NCBI RefSeq assembly: GCF_043290135.1
Contig: NW_027464778.1
Location: 236,001 to 300,000 of the forward strand
Direction: 5' to 3'
DNA length: 64,000 nt
Source of the DNA: Rhipicephalus microplus
Taxonomy: Eukaryota; Arthropoda; Arachnida; Ixodida; Ixodidae
This document shows, in pieces, positions 43,451 to 62,148 of this stretch. Under the pieces are notes generated by a model that ran no database searches, had not been told where the DNA came from, and saw nothing but the letters and a program-made list of their open reading frames with translations. Each line of letters starts with the position of its first letter. The stretch's first letter is position 1. The position numbers and the translations under genes are program-made.

Positions 43451-45595
43451 CCGAAGCGTGAGAACCCGTCCGCGTGCGAGCGCGGAAGCGTACGCCAGGA
43501 TGCTGGCTGGCGCTCATTTTCGGGCAACCGTGCAGTTCGCGGCTGCAAAGAGGTACACCGAAACGAAACCACTACCGCTGTACAATACAGCCTGCTGCGC
43601 ATTTCTTTCGCCTTCCAGGCAACACATCAATCGACGCTGTAGCTCGTCGCTTCCCGAAGCGGCGCGACGGAGTGCGAGACGCCACCATTCACGCCAACAG
43701 CGCGCATCGCACTAGAGCGCCTCGCATCACCGAGGGCAAATGCGCACTGCCACGCCAAAAAAACTTGCTCCTTGCGTTGTCGCTTATTTGCGACCATTAC
43801 GTAGATGGGCGAAGACGACGAGAGACCACCGGCAGTGTTGGTATATGCATACACGTCCGCGCAACGACAAGGAGTAAAACGCAACAAAACATTCTAACAC
43901 AAACACCCCGTACATCCAACTGCCACTGAGCGCGCCTACTTGCTCAATCGCAGACAGTAACGGGACTCAATTTTATCTTCCTTTCCCTCTTAAGAATCAC
44001 TCATACATACTTGCCAAACTACTAGGTGCGCTCAATGGCGGTTGGATGTACGGGGTGTTTGCGTTCGAATGTTTTGTTTCATTTTTACTCCTATTCCCTC
44101 GATATGTCGTCTCACTCTGGCTTCCCTCATGTCTCTTTCTCTACACTTTTATTCCCACCCTTTTAATCCCCCCTCACCCCCCATCCCTTGTGAGCTACCG
44201 CTGAGGTGTCGCATCCTGATGCAGACAGTTTCGGGGCTCACTTTCCTCTTCTTTTCCATCTTACACATCAGCAATCCCCCCCCCCCCCCCAACCTCTAAG
44301 TGCTAAATATGTGGCACAAAAAGCAGGAAATGGACTCAATGAAAGGGTGAAAAATAATAATCATAATAGAAACGAAGATCAACACGCGCCTCAAAAAGCC
44401 CCATTCACTCCTCTTTCACATTTTCACGAGAAAATGAAGGTACACACATGGAGAACAATTTTTGTTATAGGTAGGCTTTGCCTGAGCAGAACCACTGTCG
44501 TGCGCCTTGGTTACACATTCGACACGCCTCGTCCTGTGCGGAGGTGGGTGGGAAACCAAGGGTGCACTTGAAAATGCAATGCTCGTGGGTTGGTGTCGCC
44601 ATCTGACGGCAGGCTCACGCGAGCGCGCCTTGCTTTCGAATTTCCCGCGCTCGAACCTCTCGCGTTTACATCATGGGCTAGTCCCCCCCCCCCCCTCTCG
44701 CGTGGGCGGCGAAGCCAGCCTCCCTAGAGTGACCACCTCTGCCGGCGAAATGGAAACACTTGTTGCGTAGCTGTCCGTCCAAGTAAAGCTTTCACAACTG
44801 CAGTGTTCGCAGCACCAGTACAGTACATGAGTGCCACTTCTATCAAGTGCAGCTTCCCTCAGCACGCTGCATGGGCAGCGCTTATTGTGTACTTGCTTCT
44901 GACTTGCGCAGAAATTCTGTTTAAACATCCCCTTCCACTTTTCTTTCTTTTTTTTTGTATTTTGCAGCTCGGCAGCGCCAGGTGTGAAAAAAAAAAAACA
45001 AACAAAAATTATTAGGCGTGACAATGTACACAATGTGTTATTGAATGGGGCACTTCTGAGTGCACAGCGGGCGCGGTAAACACGACCAACCTGTCACAAT
45101 CAATTTTTTCATTTGTAAGTACACATCCCTTCTTCGTCTGGGTGCCCCACGGTAGAACATAGTGCGTTTTTATTTATTTTGACACAACGTGACGCGATCG
45201 TGTAGTGGGCATTCCAAAGAAAAAAGCGAGTTCGTGCTTCCTGAGCATAGTCGTGTCTCCAAGAATGCAGTGACCAGGGTAGAACGCTGCGCTCGGCTTC
45301 TTCCTTCGCGCGATAAGGTAACTAGGCGACGTTCGCTTGACGGGCCCGTTTTAGCAGCTTGGCTTGCAGGAAGGAGAGGAAGAACTCGCAGATGCGGCGA
45401 TTGATTCGTGCATGCAGACCCAGGAGAAAGACGACGACGCGAACGAAATGCGGTGAACGTGACAAGTACCCAGCGCGATCAAGCTACTACTACACGAGGT
45501 GCTGCTCACCTGAGCGATGACGCAATGATATTGCAAAGAGGGACGGACGGGTATGGCGAACCGCTGGGATCACACTGCCGAAGCATCAAGTGGGT
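43451..45595. other. H3-H4 spacer (units 4/5)
   Basis: No gene is seen. Poly-C tracts lie near 44276-44290 and 44683-44694. The unit 5 side (44771 onward) still matches units 1-4, not unit 6. Confidence 0.6.
43871..44091. repeat. Inverted repeat in H3-H4 spacer (unit 4)
   Basis: Arms of 69 bp at 43871-43939 and 44023-44091. Confidence 0.8.
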
Positions 45596-45611
45596 AGCCC
45601 TGAAGAGGGCT
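45596..45611 (-). terminator. Histone 3' stem-loop of H4, unit 5
   Basis: AGCCCTCTTCAGGGCT on the minus strand. Confidence 0.95.
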
Positions 45612-45654
45612 GTTGTGTTCTCGTTGGCTGGCTGCAGGCGACGCCGCTGGCTTC

Positions 45655-49946
<4,292 letters not shown>

Positions 49947-49954
<8 letters not shown>

Positions 49955-51779
49955 GATTGGTTGTGGGGAGTGGAGAGCCTCCCGTCTGTAGGCAGATGGC
50001 TCGAAGAGGGTGGTCCAGGGGAAGAGACTCTCCCACAGACCGCAGGGTGTTCAGCAGAGTGGCGACGATTTGGTAGGCTGGGTCAGCTGGAGGCAACTCT
50101 ACTGTCGCAGCAGGCAGGACCGCAGGAGCCATGGGCACAGCAGGCCGGCCTCCGGGGGCAATAGCTGCGGGCTGGGCCGCGGGAGTGGCAGCTGCAGCAG
50201 GAGGGGCTTCAGGAACAGTAGTGGCCACTGGCAGGGCCATAGGGGCAGCAGCGCTGGTGGACTGCAGTCCCTGGAGTGGCTGGCGGCGAGATTTCCGAGG
50301 CGCCGGGATTGGTCTGGCCGGGGGGAGGGGCGGCGCGGGGTGGCCCTTCACCACGCTTGCAAAAGACCGCGCCTCCCGAATCTCCTCTCGCACCGCTGCT
50401 GCCACTGTGCGCCTCGAGAGTACGGTTGGGGAGGATGCCATGATTGTGGCAATCTTCCGCTGCTCCTGCCACCGAGGGCACTCTGGGGTGTCTGCAGAGT
50501 GGGGGCCCCCGCAGTTGACACACCGGGTCTGCTTGCAGCTCTCTCCAGGGTGGGTCCGGCCGCATCTGATGCAGCTGCCTGGCCAGCTGCAGCTCTCCTT
50601 TACATGGCCGAACCGACCGCATTGCCGGCACTGCAGAGGGCGGGGTCTGGCTGGCCGCACTGGGAAACGGACCAGGAAGAGAGACACGTGCTCCGGCGGC
50701 ACAGGGCCAGCGAAGCGGAGCGTCACGGTTCGCCCCTCCCTGGCAGCAGAGAGCACCGGAACGGCCGACTTGATCCCAGGCAGCAGGCTGTCCACCGCAG
50801 GCTCCCCGTCGACACCATGAAGGAACCCCGTGCTGGTCTTGTGGTCAGCGGGTTCCCTGGCAGTGACGGGGATCCCCTTTAGCTCCTTGATGTTCAGGAG
50901 CTGCTCCAGGCACTCTCGCGTGGTAGCGTCAGCAGCCACAATGTTGCGTTTGTGGTTAACGCGTATTGCAGCCACGCCGGGCCTTGTAGAGAGTGCCTGT
51001 GCGAGGGTGAGGCGTGGGGATCCACTGAAGGTACCTCCGGGGGCTGACGGCCGGAACAGAACTGTGCCAACGACGGCAGGGTCGACCGGGAGGGCCGCTG
51101 CAGCAGCAAGGTCCCTGGCATGGCGTCGAGCGCTTTTGGTGGTGACCACCTGGAAGCCCTCTGTGTCTGGGGGAATCCCCGCCGCACTGCTGTGCTTCCT
51201 TGTGGTGTCCACTGCTGTGGGGGCCTTGCTGAAAGGTTGGGGAAGGTTGGCAGCTGTGCCCTCCGATGCAGTAGCCGGGGGTCGCTTCTTGGTTGGCTTC
51301 TTCTTCCCCTTCTTTCTGCTGTTGGTATGTGTGGCCCCTGTTGTCGATGTGAGCAGAAAGTCCTTCGCCGTATAAGGAGCTTCCTTTCGGATGTTGCCCC
51401 CTGCAGCAGTAGGAGTGAGAACCTCTTCAACCACCTCCATGGCAGCTGAAGCGTCGGAGGGTGGGTTTCCGGGAGATTCGGTTGTTGCAGGCGGTAGGTC
51501 GACCGTTGAGGCGGTAGTGGGGTGTTGGCGAGTGCCTGCACCATCCAAGCTCGTTGGGTCCAGGCCGCCTGTTGGGGCAGATGTTGTGATATCCCCTGTG
51601 GAGGACGCCCCTTCGGAATGCATCACGGTTCGGAACTCGCTTCCGGACATCTCCTCTGAGCCCTGTGAAGCGTGTGATTCCTCGTCGGGGGAGGTAGTGG
51701 CCGTTTGCTTTCGGGGAGCGTGGTCATCCTCGTCCCCACTCTCTTCCCGCAGCCTCTTCCGTGAGTTGAGGAGATCCAT
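49947..51779 (-). CDS. LINE B ORF1: zinc-knuckle gag-like protein
   Basis: A 610-residue ORF1 starting MDLLNSRKRL. The N-terminal third is acidic and Ser/Thr-rich; a central domain is followed by CCHC knuckles at C384-x2-C387-x4-H392-x4-C397 and two more over the next 40 residues (CIRCGRTHPGESC and CVNCGGPHSADTPEC), then a Pro/Ala-rich tail. This is typical of I- and jockey-group ORF1 proteins. The start at 51779 is the first Met in frame within the element. The frame is open further, across the 5' UTR and into the H4 leader up to 52097, in the same phase that H4 uses. Confidence 0.85.
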
Positions 51780-51898
51780 CGCCTCGTCGTCCTCATCTGA
51801 GCTCAGAGGTAGGGGAACACCAGCAGGCCCCTGTGTCCGCTCAGGAGCTTCGCTCTGCGTGGGGCTTTGTGGTGGCTCCTCTGCAGTTCTGGTGGTTC

Positions 51899-51951
51899 TG
51901 ACGGCTTCCGAAGTTTCTGCTTCTGCTTCGAAACGCGCCCGGAAAGCGAAT
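51899..51951. repeat. LINE B target-site duplication, right copy
   Basis: Identical to 45966-46018. Beyond it the sequence continues as native H4 upstream DNA of the unit 6 type (ggtcgacacg). Confidence 0.85.
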
Positions 51952-52100
51952 GGTCGACACGATCGAGTCGTGGTGTCGGCGCCGACCCGCGAGACTGAGG
52001 AGGAAGGCGAACGGCGCGCGCCGGTTGGTCGGCGGCCAGCTCGTCTCTCTCCCTCTTTTCTTCGCGAGGAGCGCGTTGGCCGCGCAGGTTGCTGCACTGA
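51952..52100 (-). promoter_or_regulatory. H4 promoter now upstream of LINE B (unit 5)
   Basis: The H4 TCAGTC initiator (51998-51993) lies about 95 bp before the LINE B 5' junction, so H4-type transcription would run directly into LINE B in the sense direction. Confidence 0.6.
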
Positions 52101-52237
52101 CTATTTTTCTGCACTACAAGATTGAATATACACGGCAAACATGCTTTCGTTTGTTTTTTTTTTTTTTTTTAATTCTTTTCTCGTTACTGTTGCTAAGTTT
52201 CTTGCCCATTCATTTACGCACCCTTCACTGCTGCAAA

Positions 52238-52432
52238 ATGGCGTATCAGTCGTATCAGCTGCCCCAGCGGCAAGGAGAAATCAAACCGAGTAATCGACAA
52301 TTCATCGACGTACAACCCAGCGGATACAACGCGTTCGCTAAAAAACGTTTCATCGTGTCCGCTGAACATGACACACGCAATATTTGTCAAAACTCACAGC
52401 TGCAACAGCTCACCTGTGCCGCACGCAAATAA
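52238..52432 (+). CDS. Small ORF divergent from H4, 64 codons (unit 5)
   Basis: MAYQSYQLPQ continues for 64 residues to a stop that overlaps an AATAAA signal (caaataaac). The peptide is Gln-rich with a basic middle (AFAKKRFIV) and has no signal or membrane segment. It is divergent from H4 and would be served by the H4 upstream region. The frame is intact here and in unit 6 but broken in units 1-4. No homologue is recognised; it may be a relic or part of a dispersed repeat. Confidence 0.35.
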   Translation: MAYQSYQLPQRQGEIKPSNRQFIDVQPSGYNAFAKKRFIVSAEHDTRNICQNSQLQQLTCAARK

Positions 52433-55400
52433 ACTGCACACTTAACACTTTGCGACTACTCGTCCCCGGCCTGTGCCCCCTCCCTCTTTTTTTTTTCTTT
52501 TCTATGTTCTCGCTTTCTTTCTAATCACATCAATGCCTCATTTGCACGCACGAAACCCGTTTCACGGCGTCACTTTGACGCCATCCTTGTCGCCAAACCA
52601 AGGGACTAACACACGCGGTCCGGGCACGGCCTCATGGCCGGGAATTTCTAAACAAAGCGTGCTCGCGTTGTTGTGGACGCCGGCACGTGAAATTCGGCAA
52701 AGTAACAGCACCTTCGGCTGGCTACGCGTGTCCCAAATTTTACTGTGGCAGCTCCACTACATATCGCGATACGGCAGTTTCACCGAAGCCACGCAACGCG
52801 ACCGCGCTCATTTCAGCATTCACGGGGACGGCAGAGAGTGAGAGCGCACCTCCTCTCGGGCGCGCCTCTCCTCCCGCAAACACGGACTGTCAAGCGGTCC
52901 GGTCGCAGCGAAGTTTCCCCATCTTCTTGCGGGGTGGTTCAACACCTGCCCGTTTCAAGTGCACGGTTGCACTGTGAGGAACCCTGCAAGGGTCACGCAA
53001 TTAGAGGCAAAACAGCCCTAACTCTAAAGCGCCTTACATAGGACGATATTGGAGCGTAAAATGCACCACCCTTTATGCATTCTTTCTTCTCTACAGCGTT
53101 GGAAGAGTGTTCGTTCGCTGCATGTTTTACGCATGCGTACTTTCGCTTACATAATACCTTCGAAGGCTGACAACCTGTTAAGTAATCTATCAACGACTAT
53201 CCGGACGGCATCAGCTGTGCAAAGAAGATTTGCAGTTGGCCTTTCTTATTCGCACTTCTTTTTCCGAGGCTCACATGTGTTCCTAGCTTCATTACGCCTG
53301 ATATCTGCCGTCCAGAGCAAACAAAGTAGGTCTACACATCGTGGCAACCAATATTTCGAAAAAAGTGAATTGCGTAGTATTATAAAGAATAAAACTTTCA
53401 GAATGAGCAAAACTGCTTGGTTTGACCAAAGTACAAAGAGGTGCGATTTATACCACATCGATCCATCTATTGAATTAAAAATTACGCTGGCATTAGATAT
53501 AATATCGCAAACTCTAATTTACCGATTGAGGCTAGGCACGACATACACAAAACATTTTTTTTTTTTTTTGCACAGACACGGCAGAGCTGAAAGTCCCGAA
53601 TGCGAATGTGGATTAATAGATGAAGACGTATGTCACCTTCTCGTAGAATGTCCACATCACGAGACGCCGTCTTAAGTCGGAACAGTTGGCATTAGACCGC
53701 AGACCGTTTAACATGAAGAAACTTCTGGGTCCGTGGCCTACTCGAGTTTTACAGTCGCACGCTTTAAAAGCATCAACACGTTCTTTACAAGACAGCGGGA
53801 TTGCTGATAAGTATTAAGAAATAACGAACTTTCATTTGTAACAAATGTACTTATTATGTACAGTATCACGTGACTCCCATCATGTGTGTGTTGTGAAATG
53901 AATGACGTGTCGACAATTATGTACACACGAGCGAATGCATCTTTATAAGGACCAGACGTGTGCTCCACTGTTTTGTGCTGGTGGACCGAATATTAACGAG
54001 GGACATTATCAGAGACTTCATTCATTGACTTTCGAACATTTACTTACCATTGTGTTCTGATATGTGTGTATAAGTGTAAGTGTGTCTTTGCATATTTCTG
54101 CCCGAGTTTTCTACTTTCCATGCACTGCTTTGTATGTTTTGCTTCAAGATACGTGTTCAAGTTTAACTCAACGGCCAAGGAGTAGCCGGCGCCATAATGG
54201 TGCGCCAACATCTCCTTACATATCATATCAATAAGAAAAAAAGATGCGCGCCAATGCCCATCTATTGTATTCCCTTCTCACGTGCACCAATACCAAACTG
54301 CGCGTGCCATTTCTGTGGTGCAAGTGTGTTTAAGTAGTCGCAGTTTCATCTTTCACAATCATGAGGGTTCCCACATTGAAAGTATTCCTTCCCCCAACTG
54401 GTGGCAGGGACGCACGATGCAAAATTACAAAATGATCGCGCTTGAAGGCTTCATACAAATGCACTGTCGACCCGCTGAACATAGTCAGTAATCTAAAAAG
54501 ATCTCACAAAACACCCACAAGCCGTTCGAAAAAGCCGCGGTTGGTATCCTGAAATGAAACATCAATAAAATCACAGCCTGGTCTCACGAACCTCCGCAAA
54601 TGAAATCATCTTACAAACGACGCCCGCATTGTGCAGGTACACGCGCGCGGCAATCGCAACCCAACAACCAAACTGCCACCTTTGGTTCGCATCCAGTCCA
54701 ACTGCGAATCCTGAGTAGCCGGTTTTTTTTTTTTGCGAAAACAAGAAATGCCCATACCCCCCCCCCCCCTGTCAACCGCCTTTCTTTACTGAGTTTTGTA
54801 CTTCTTTGTACACTATATAAATCACCTGCGTGGTACCCCTGTTATGCGTACGCACAGCTTTTTTTTTTTTTTCCTTTCCATGGGGGCTGTTGATACTTTG
54901 CGTTGGGGCAATAATTAGCATGCAGCCCGCCCCCACGCTTTTCCGCTTCTACAGCTAATGCCACATGCGTCTATACATTCTCCCCCATCTTTTCTTGCAT
55001 CAATGCTTCCGCACATTTTTCACCGCATCGCGCACTTCAATCTACATTCACTCCTCCTACAGTCTCGAAACGGGCCTGCCCTGCGCTCTCGAGAAATGAA
55101 TGCCCCAATTTCGTAAACAAATGAGTGGGCGTGGCAGAGATGGAACTCGGCGCTGTCTCATGAATGTGGCTGTACCCTTCACATCGGACATGCTTAGCTA
55201 AACAACAACTAGATTTATCTTTTTATTTTTTCCCCCTTAAATAGTGAAGTGTAGGACCGGCGCTTTGCAGTGAATGCTTTAGTTTTCACTCTTGCCTTGA
55301 CTTTAGCCACCAATAAGATAACCACCTTCTAGTTAATTCTACCCGCCTAAAGTCTATTTTGCCCTCCCCCGGTGCTTTGAAAAACTCTGCGCCATCATTC

Positions 55401-55853
55401 TAAACTATAGGGTGAAGCCATTTACATAACATTATCAAGTGTTCGGCAGTTCCCTTCTCTCCGCATGCACTGTATACCGTGTATACCCCTTCGTATTTGG
55501 CCCGACATGTCGGAGTTGCTCGGGCAAGCGCTGACGCGGTCTTTCTTTTCTATCATTCCCCTAGAGCTGAACACACTCGAGTTCATGTTACCTTTTGAGC
55601 AGCGGCCACCTTCCCCCTGTTTTTTTTTTTTTATTTTATTACCACGCTCCTGATTTTTCCCTCCATTACCGTACTTGTGGCACTTTTCTCCGCGCACTCG
55701 GTCTTCTCTAATTTACCTGTTCAACCTCCCCGAGCACACACGTCGAGCGCGGCACACCAACGCTCCTGCTAGCGGTGTTCAACAGAGAGAAGAGGATGGA
55801 TTTGGAGCCGAATCTGTCAGCACAACCCCTATGCCGACGCAAACAATTTGGGT
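52433..55853. other. H4-H2B spacer, diverged type (unit 5)
   Basis: It contains the fossil LINE with an extra segment of about 50 bp near 53242-53311 absent from units 1-4. A block at about 54497-54733 has no similarity to the corresponding part of units 1-4. TATATAAA remains at 54814-54821, but the downstream AATAAA is changed to AATGAA. Confidence 0.6.
53312..53817 (+). pseudogene. Fossil LINE ORF2 C-terminal fragment (unit 5)
   Basis: The best-preserved copy. A single frame from 53049 to 53675 carries KNKTFRMSKTAWFDQ, LYHIDPSIELKI, YRLRLGTTYTK and the ECECG...HLLVEC finger; the tail with GPWPTR follows in another frame to the stop at 53817. Confidence 0.72.
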
Positions 55854-55869
55854 GGCTCTGAGAAGAGCC
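55854..55869 (-). terminator. Histone 3' stem-loop of H2B, unit 5
   Basis: GGCTCTTCTCAGAGCC on the minus strand; conserved although the flanking bases have changed. Confidence 0.96.
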
Positions 55870-55908
55870 GTTAATTTGTCGCCGCTCGCTGTGGCCCACG
55901 ACGCACGC

Positions 55909-56283
55909 CTACTTGGAGCTGGTGTACTTGGTGACGGCTTTTGTGCCCTCGGACACCGCGTGCTTGGCCAGCTCTCCGGGCAGCAGCAGGCGCACCGCGG
56001 TCTGGATCTCCCGGCTCGTGATGGTCGAGCGCTTGTTGTAGTGAGCAAGGCGCGACGACTCGGCGGCGATACGCTCGAAGATGTCGTTCACGAAGCTGTT
56101 CATGATGGACATGGCCTTGCTGGAGACACCAGTGTCGGGGTGCACCTGCTTCAGCACCTTATAGATGTAGATGGAGAAGCTCTCCTTCCTGCGGCGCTTC
56201 TTCTTCTTCTTGTCCGTGGCGCGCACATTCTTCTGCGCCTTGCCGGCCTTCTTGACGGCTTTGCCAGACGGTTGGGGAGGCAT
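55909..56283 (-). CDS. H2B: Histone H2B (unit 5)
   Basis: A complete H2B; silent base changes (for example gcgcgacg where units 1-4 have gcgtgacg) leave the protein identical, showing purifying selection across the two subfamilies. Confidence 0.99.
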   Translation of the reverse strand: MPPQPSGKAVKKAGKAQKNVRATDKKKKKRRRKESFSIYIYKVLKQVHPDTGVSSKAMSIMNSFVNDIFERIAAESSRLAHYNKRSTITSREIQTAVRLLLPGELAKHAVSEGTKAVTKYTSSK

Positions 56284-56909
<626 letters not shown>

Positions 56910-56948
56910 GCGAGCACCCCTTCCGCGCGCTCGCCGCATTCCCCAAAC

Positions 56949-56964
56949 GGTCCTTCTAAGGACC
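56949..56964 (+). terminator. Histone 3' stem-loop of H2A, unit 5
   Basis: GGTCCTTCTAAGGACC, 40 nt past the stop. Confidence 0.96.
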
Positions 56965-58206
56965 ACCCAAACAGGTGACGCGGCCGGGCTTCGCTTCGCA
57001 GTCACGATGGCTCTGTTCGTACCCTCAAGCGTGTTTGTTTTTGTCTATATTATATATATATTTCCTCGCGACATCAGTTAGCCACCAGTGCGCAACGCCA
57101 AATGCTGCACAGAGACAACCAAATCACGCAGCTCGGCACCGAAAGAGACAGAAAAGGGCATGTAAGCGTTGTCATTAGTTACTGTGAAGCTCCACACGTA
57201 ACCGTCTATCTTGACGATGACACCTGAACGGGTCAGCACAGCGACAGAGTAAATTTAATACTTTTGAATCGAAAAACAAACGTAAGGTAAAAAAGAAGAG
57301 AGAGAGAGAACCCGCCGTTAGCGCATTTCATTTGGTGCTTCTAACACAATTTATTTCGTCTGTCTTGCTAGGAAGCGCAGCCACTATTACACAGAACACA
57401 CAACACAAGCGCTTAACTTCAACTAAACGTTTATTGCAAAAAAAAAAAAAACTGTCCAGAATATGGCTTAAAAACTTGTTCCGTTTCAAAAGAAATGAAA
57501 GGAAATGACACGCGATGATTTTGAGTGTGTTTGTGCACTCTCTATCGCGCTCACGCAGAAAGAACTGTGTTTTGGATGGGGTGATAGAGAATAACAGATA
57601 GTAATGTGCGGGACTGGCACGTGTGCTTTTTGTTGTCTACCTTTTACTATTCTTTTTCTATAAACTCTGACGTTTGCAATAAACGTTCAGTTGAAGTTAA
57701 GCGCTTGTGTTGTGAGGTCTGTGTAATAGTGGCTGCGCTTCCTAGCGAGATGGATCCTTACCGACTGGCCCGATACAATTGTTTATTTCGTCTCTCGGTA
57801 AAACTTCATCACCTCCTACGAGTGCACCCAAAAGTTGCGCCGGGGTCCAGCAGCCCAACTCACCATGGCGTTACGCAAACAGAAGCCCTCAAAAACACCT
57901 TACAAGCGGCGGGCAAAAAGGTAAACACATAAATGAAATTGACACACCACAGGTTCGCAGCACGGCTGCTGCACACACACCGACTGAAGCTAGCCTACCT
58001 TTTCTCTGTCTACTCATAATGATACACACTTTTACCTTGAATTTGTCAAAGCTGAGCCATTTCTTCGTAATAACGACGCGCCGACGTTCCGTTCTTCCGC
58101 GCGCTAGACAACGGCAGCCACGTACGTACAAAACATGACAGCAAAAGAGGGTGCGGCCGGAGTACGTGGCCTGGAGTGGTCTCGTAGCCAAAGCAGACAC
58201 GTTGGT
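56965..58206. other. H2A-H3 spacer (unit 5)
   Basis: Diverged from units 1-4: the first poly-A run is absent near 57180, and the GA run is short. The basic 19-codon frame is kept, starting at 57866. Confidence 0.55.
57362..57751. repeat. Inverted repeat in H2A-H3 spacer (unit 5)
   Basis: The arms pair better here than in units 1-4: the right arm reads gcaataaacgttcagttg, closer to the complement of the left arm. Confidence 0.85.
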
Positions 58207-58222
58207 GGTCCTGAGAAGGACC
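58207..58222 (-). terminator. Histone 3' stem-loop of H3, unit 5
   Basis: GGTCCTTCTCAGGACC on the minus strand. Confidence 0.96.
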
Positions 58223-58269
58223 GTTTGTTGTTGCTTGCCTGTCGACCGAAGCGCAGGGAGCAGCCCAAC

Positions 58270-58785
<516 letters not shown>

Positions 58786-60906
58786 CCGAAGCGTGAGAAC
58801 CCGTCCGCGTGCGAGCGCGGAAGCGTACGCCAGGATGCTGGCTGGCGCTCATTTTCGGGCAACCGTGCAGTTCGCGGCTGCAAAGAGGTACACCGAAACG
58901 AAACCACTACCGCTGTACAATACAGCCTGCTGCGCATTTCTTTCGCCTTCCAGGCAACACATCAATCGACGCTGTAGCTCGTCGCTTCCCGAAGCGGCGC
59001 GACGGAGTGCGAGACGCCACCATTCACGCCAACAGCGCGCATCGCACTAGAGCGCCTCGCATCACCGAGGGCAAATGCGCACTGCCACGCCAAAAAAACT
59101 TGCTCCTTGCGTTGTCGCTTATTTGCGACCATTACGTAGATGGGCGAAGACGACGAGAGACCACCGGCAGTGTTGGTATATGCATACACGTCCGCGCAAC
59201 GACAAGGAGTAAAACGCAACAAAACATTCTAACACAAACACCCCGTACATCCAACTGCCACTGAGCGCGCCTACTTGCTCAATCGCAGACAGTAACGGGA
59301 CTCAATTTTATCTTCCTTTCCCTCTTAAGAATCACTCATACATACTTGCCAAACTACTAGGTGCGCTCAATGGCGGTTGGATGTACGGGGTGTTTGCGTT
59401 CGAATGTTTGGTTTCATTTTTACTCCTATTCCCTCGATATGTCGTCTCACTCTGGCTTCCCTCATCTCTCTTTCTCTACACCTTTATTCCTATCCTTTTA
59501 ATCCCTCCTCACCCCCCATCCCTTGTGAGCTACCGCTGAGGTGTCGCATCCTGATGCAGACATTTTCGGGGCTCACTTTCCTCTTCTTTTCCATCTTACA
59601 CATCAGCAATCCCCCCCCCCCCCCCAACTCTAAGTGCTAAATATGTGGCACAAAAAGCAGGAAATGGACACAATGAAAGGGTGAAAAATAATAATCATAA
59701 CAGAAACGAAGATCAACACGCGCCTCAAAAAGCCCCATTCACTCCGCTTTCACATTTTCACGAGAAAATGAAGGTACACACTTGGAGAACAATTTTTGTT
59801 ATAGGTAGGCTTGCCTGAGCAGAACCACTGTCGTGCGCCTTGGTTACACATTCGACATGCCTCTGCCTGTGCGGAGGGGGGTGGGAAAAGAAGGGTGCAC
59901 TTGAAAATGCATTGCTCGTGGGTTGGTGTCGCCATCTGACGGCAGGCTCACGCGAGCGCGCCTTGCTTTCGAATTTCCCGCGCTCGAACCTTTCGCGTTT
60001 ACATGAACTAGTTCTCCCCCCCCCCCCCCTCCCCTCTCGCGTGGGCGGCGAAGCCAGCCTCCCTAGAGTGACCACCTCTGCCGGCGAAATGGAAACACTT
60101 GTTGCGTAGCTGTCCGTCCAAGTAAAGCTTTCACAACAGCGGTGTTCGCAGCACCAGTACAGTACATGAGTGCCACTTCTATCAAGTGCAGCTTCCCTCA
60201 GCACGCTGCATGGGCAGCGCTTATTGTGTACTTGCTTCTGACTTGCGCAGAAATTCTGTTTAAACATCCCCTTCCACTTTTTCTTTCTTTCTTTTTTTTT
60301 TTTTTTACAGCTCGGCAGCGCCAGGTGTGAAAAAAAAAAAAATATCAGGCGAGACAATGTACACAATGTGTTCTTGAATGGGGCACTTCTGAGTGCACAG
60401 CGGGCGCGGTAAACACGACCAACCTGTCACAATCAATTTTTTCATTTGTAAGTACACATCCGTTCTTCGTGTGGGTGCCCCACGGTAGAACATAGTGCGT
60501 TTTTATTTATTTTGACACAACGTGACGCGATCGTGTAGTGGGCATTCCAAAGAGAAAAGCGAGTTCGTGCTTCCTGAGCATAGTCGTGTCTCCAAGAATG
60601 CAGTGACCAGGGTAGAACGCTGCGCTCGGCTTCTTCCTTCGCGCGATAAGGTAACTAACTAGGCGACGTTCGCTTGACGGGCCCGTTTTAGCAGCTTGGC
60701 TTGCAGGAAGGAGAGGAAGAACTCGCAGACCCAGGAGAAAGACGACGACGCGAACGAAATGCGGTGAACGTGACAAGTACCCAGCGCGATCAGGCTACTA
60801 CTACACGAGGTGCTGCTCACCTGAGCGATGACGCAATGATATTGCAAAGAGGGACGGGCGGGTATGGCGAACCGCTGGGATCACACTGCCGAAGCATCAA
60901 GTGGGT
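58786..60906. other. H3-H4 spacer (units 5/6)
   Basis: No gene is seen. The unit 6 side differs from units 1-5 by atatcaggcgagac in place of attattaggcgtgac near 60340, by a missing 26-bp stretch near 60729, and by a duplicated acta near 60655. Confidence 0.6.
59206..59426. repeat. Inverted repeat in H3-H4 spacer (unit 5)
   Basis: Arms of 69 bp at 59206-59274 and 59358-59426. Confidence 0.8.
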
Positions 60907-60922
60907 AGCCCTGAAGAGGGCT
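60907..60922 (-). terminator. Histone 3' stem-loop of H4, unit 6
   Basis: AGCCCTCTTCAGGGCT on the minus strand. Confidence 0.95.
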
Positions 60923-60965
60923 GTTGTGTTCTCGTTGGCTGGCTGCAGGCGACGCCGCTGGCTTC

Positions 60966-61663
<698 letters not shown>

Positions 61664-61820
61664 AAGCGAATGGTCGACACGATCGAGTCGTGGTGTCGGC
61701 GCCGACCCGCGAGACTGAGGAGGAAGGCGAACGGCGCGCGCCGGTTGGTCGGCGGCCAGCTCGTCTCTCTCCCTCTTTTCTTCGCGAGGAGCGCGTTGGC
61801 CGCGCAGGTTGCTGCACTGA
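61664..61820 (-). promoter_or_regulatory. H4 promoter displaced by insertion (unit 6)
   Basis: TCAGTC initiator at 61718-61713, upstream of the short element. Confidence 0.55.
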
Positions 61821-61953
61821 CTATTTTTCTGCACTACAAGATTGAATATACACGGCAAACATGCTTTCGTTTGTTTGTTTTTTTTTAATTCTTTTCTCGT
61901 TACTGTTGCTAAGTTTCTTGCCCATTCATTTACGCACCCTTCACTGCTGCAAA

Positions 61954-62148
61954 ATGGCGTATCAGTCGTATCAGCTGCCCCAGCGGCAAGGAGAAATCAA
62001 ACCGAGTAATCGACAATTCATCGACGTACAACCCAGCGGATACAACGCGTTCGCTAAAAAACGTTTCATCGTGTCCGCTGAACATGACACACGCAATATT
62101 TGTCAAAACTCACAGCTGCAACAGCTCACCTGTGCCGCACGCAAATAA
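61954..62148 (+). CDS. Small ORF divergent from H4, 64 codons (unit 6)
   Basis: Identical in frame and length to the unit 5 version, ending at the overlapping AATAAA. Function unknown. Confidence 0.35.
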   Translation: MAYQSYQLPQRQGEIKPSNRQFIDVQPSGYNAFAKKRFIVSAEHDTRNICQNSQLQQLTCAARK

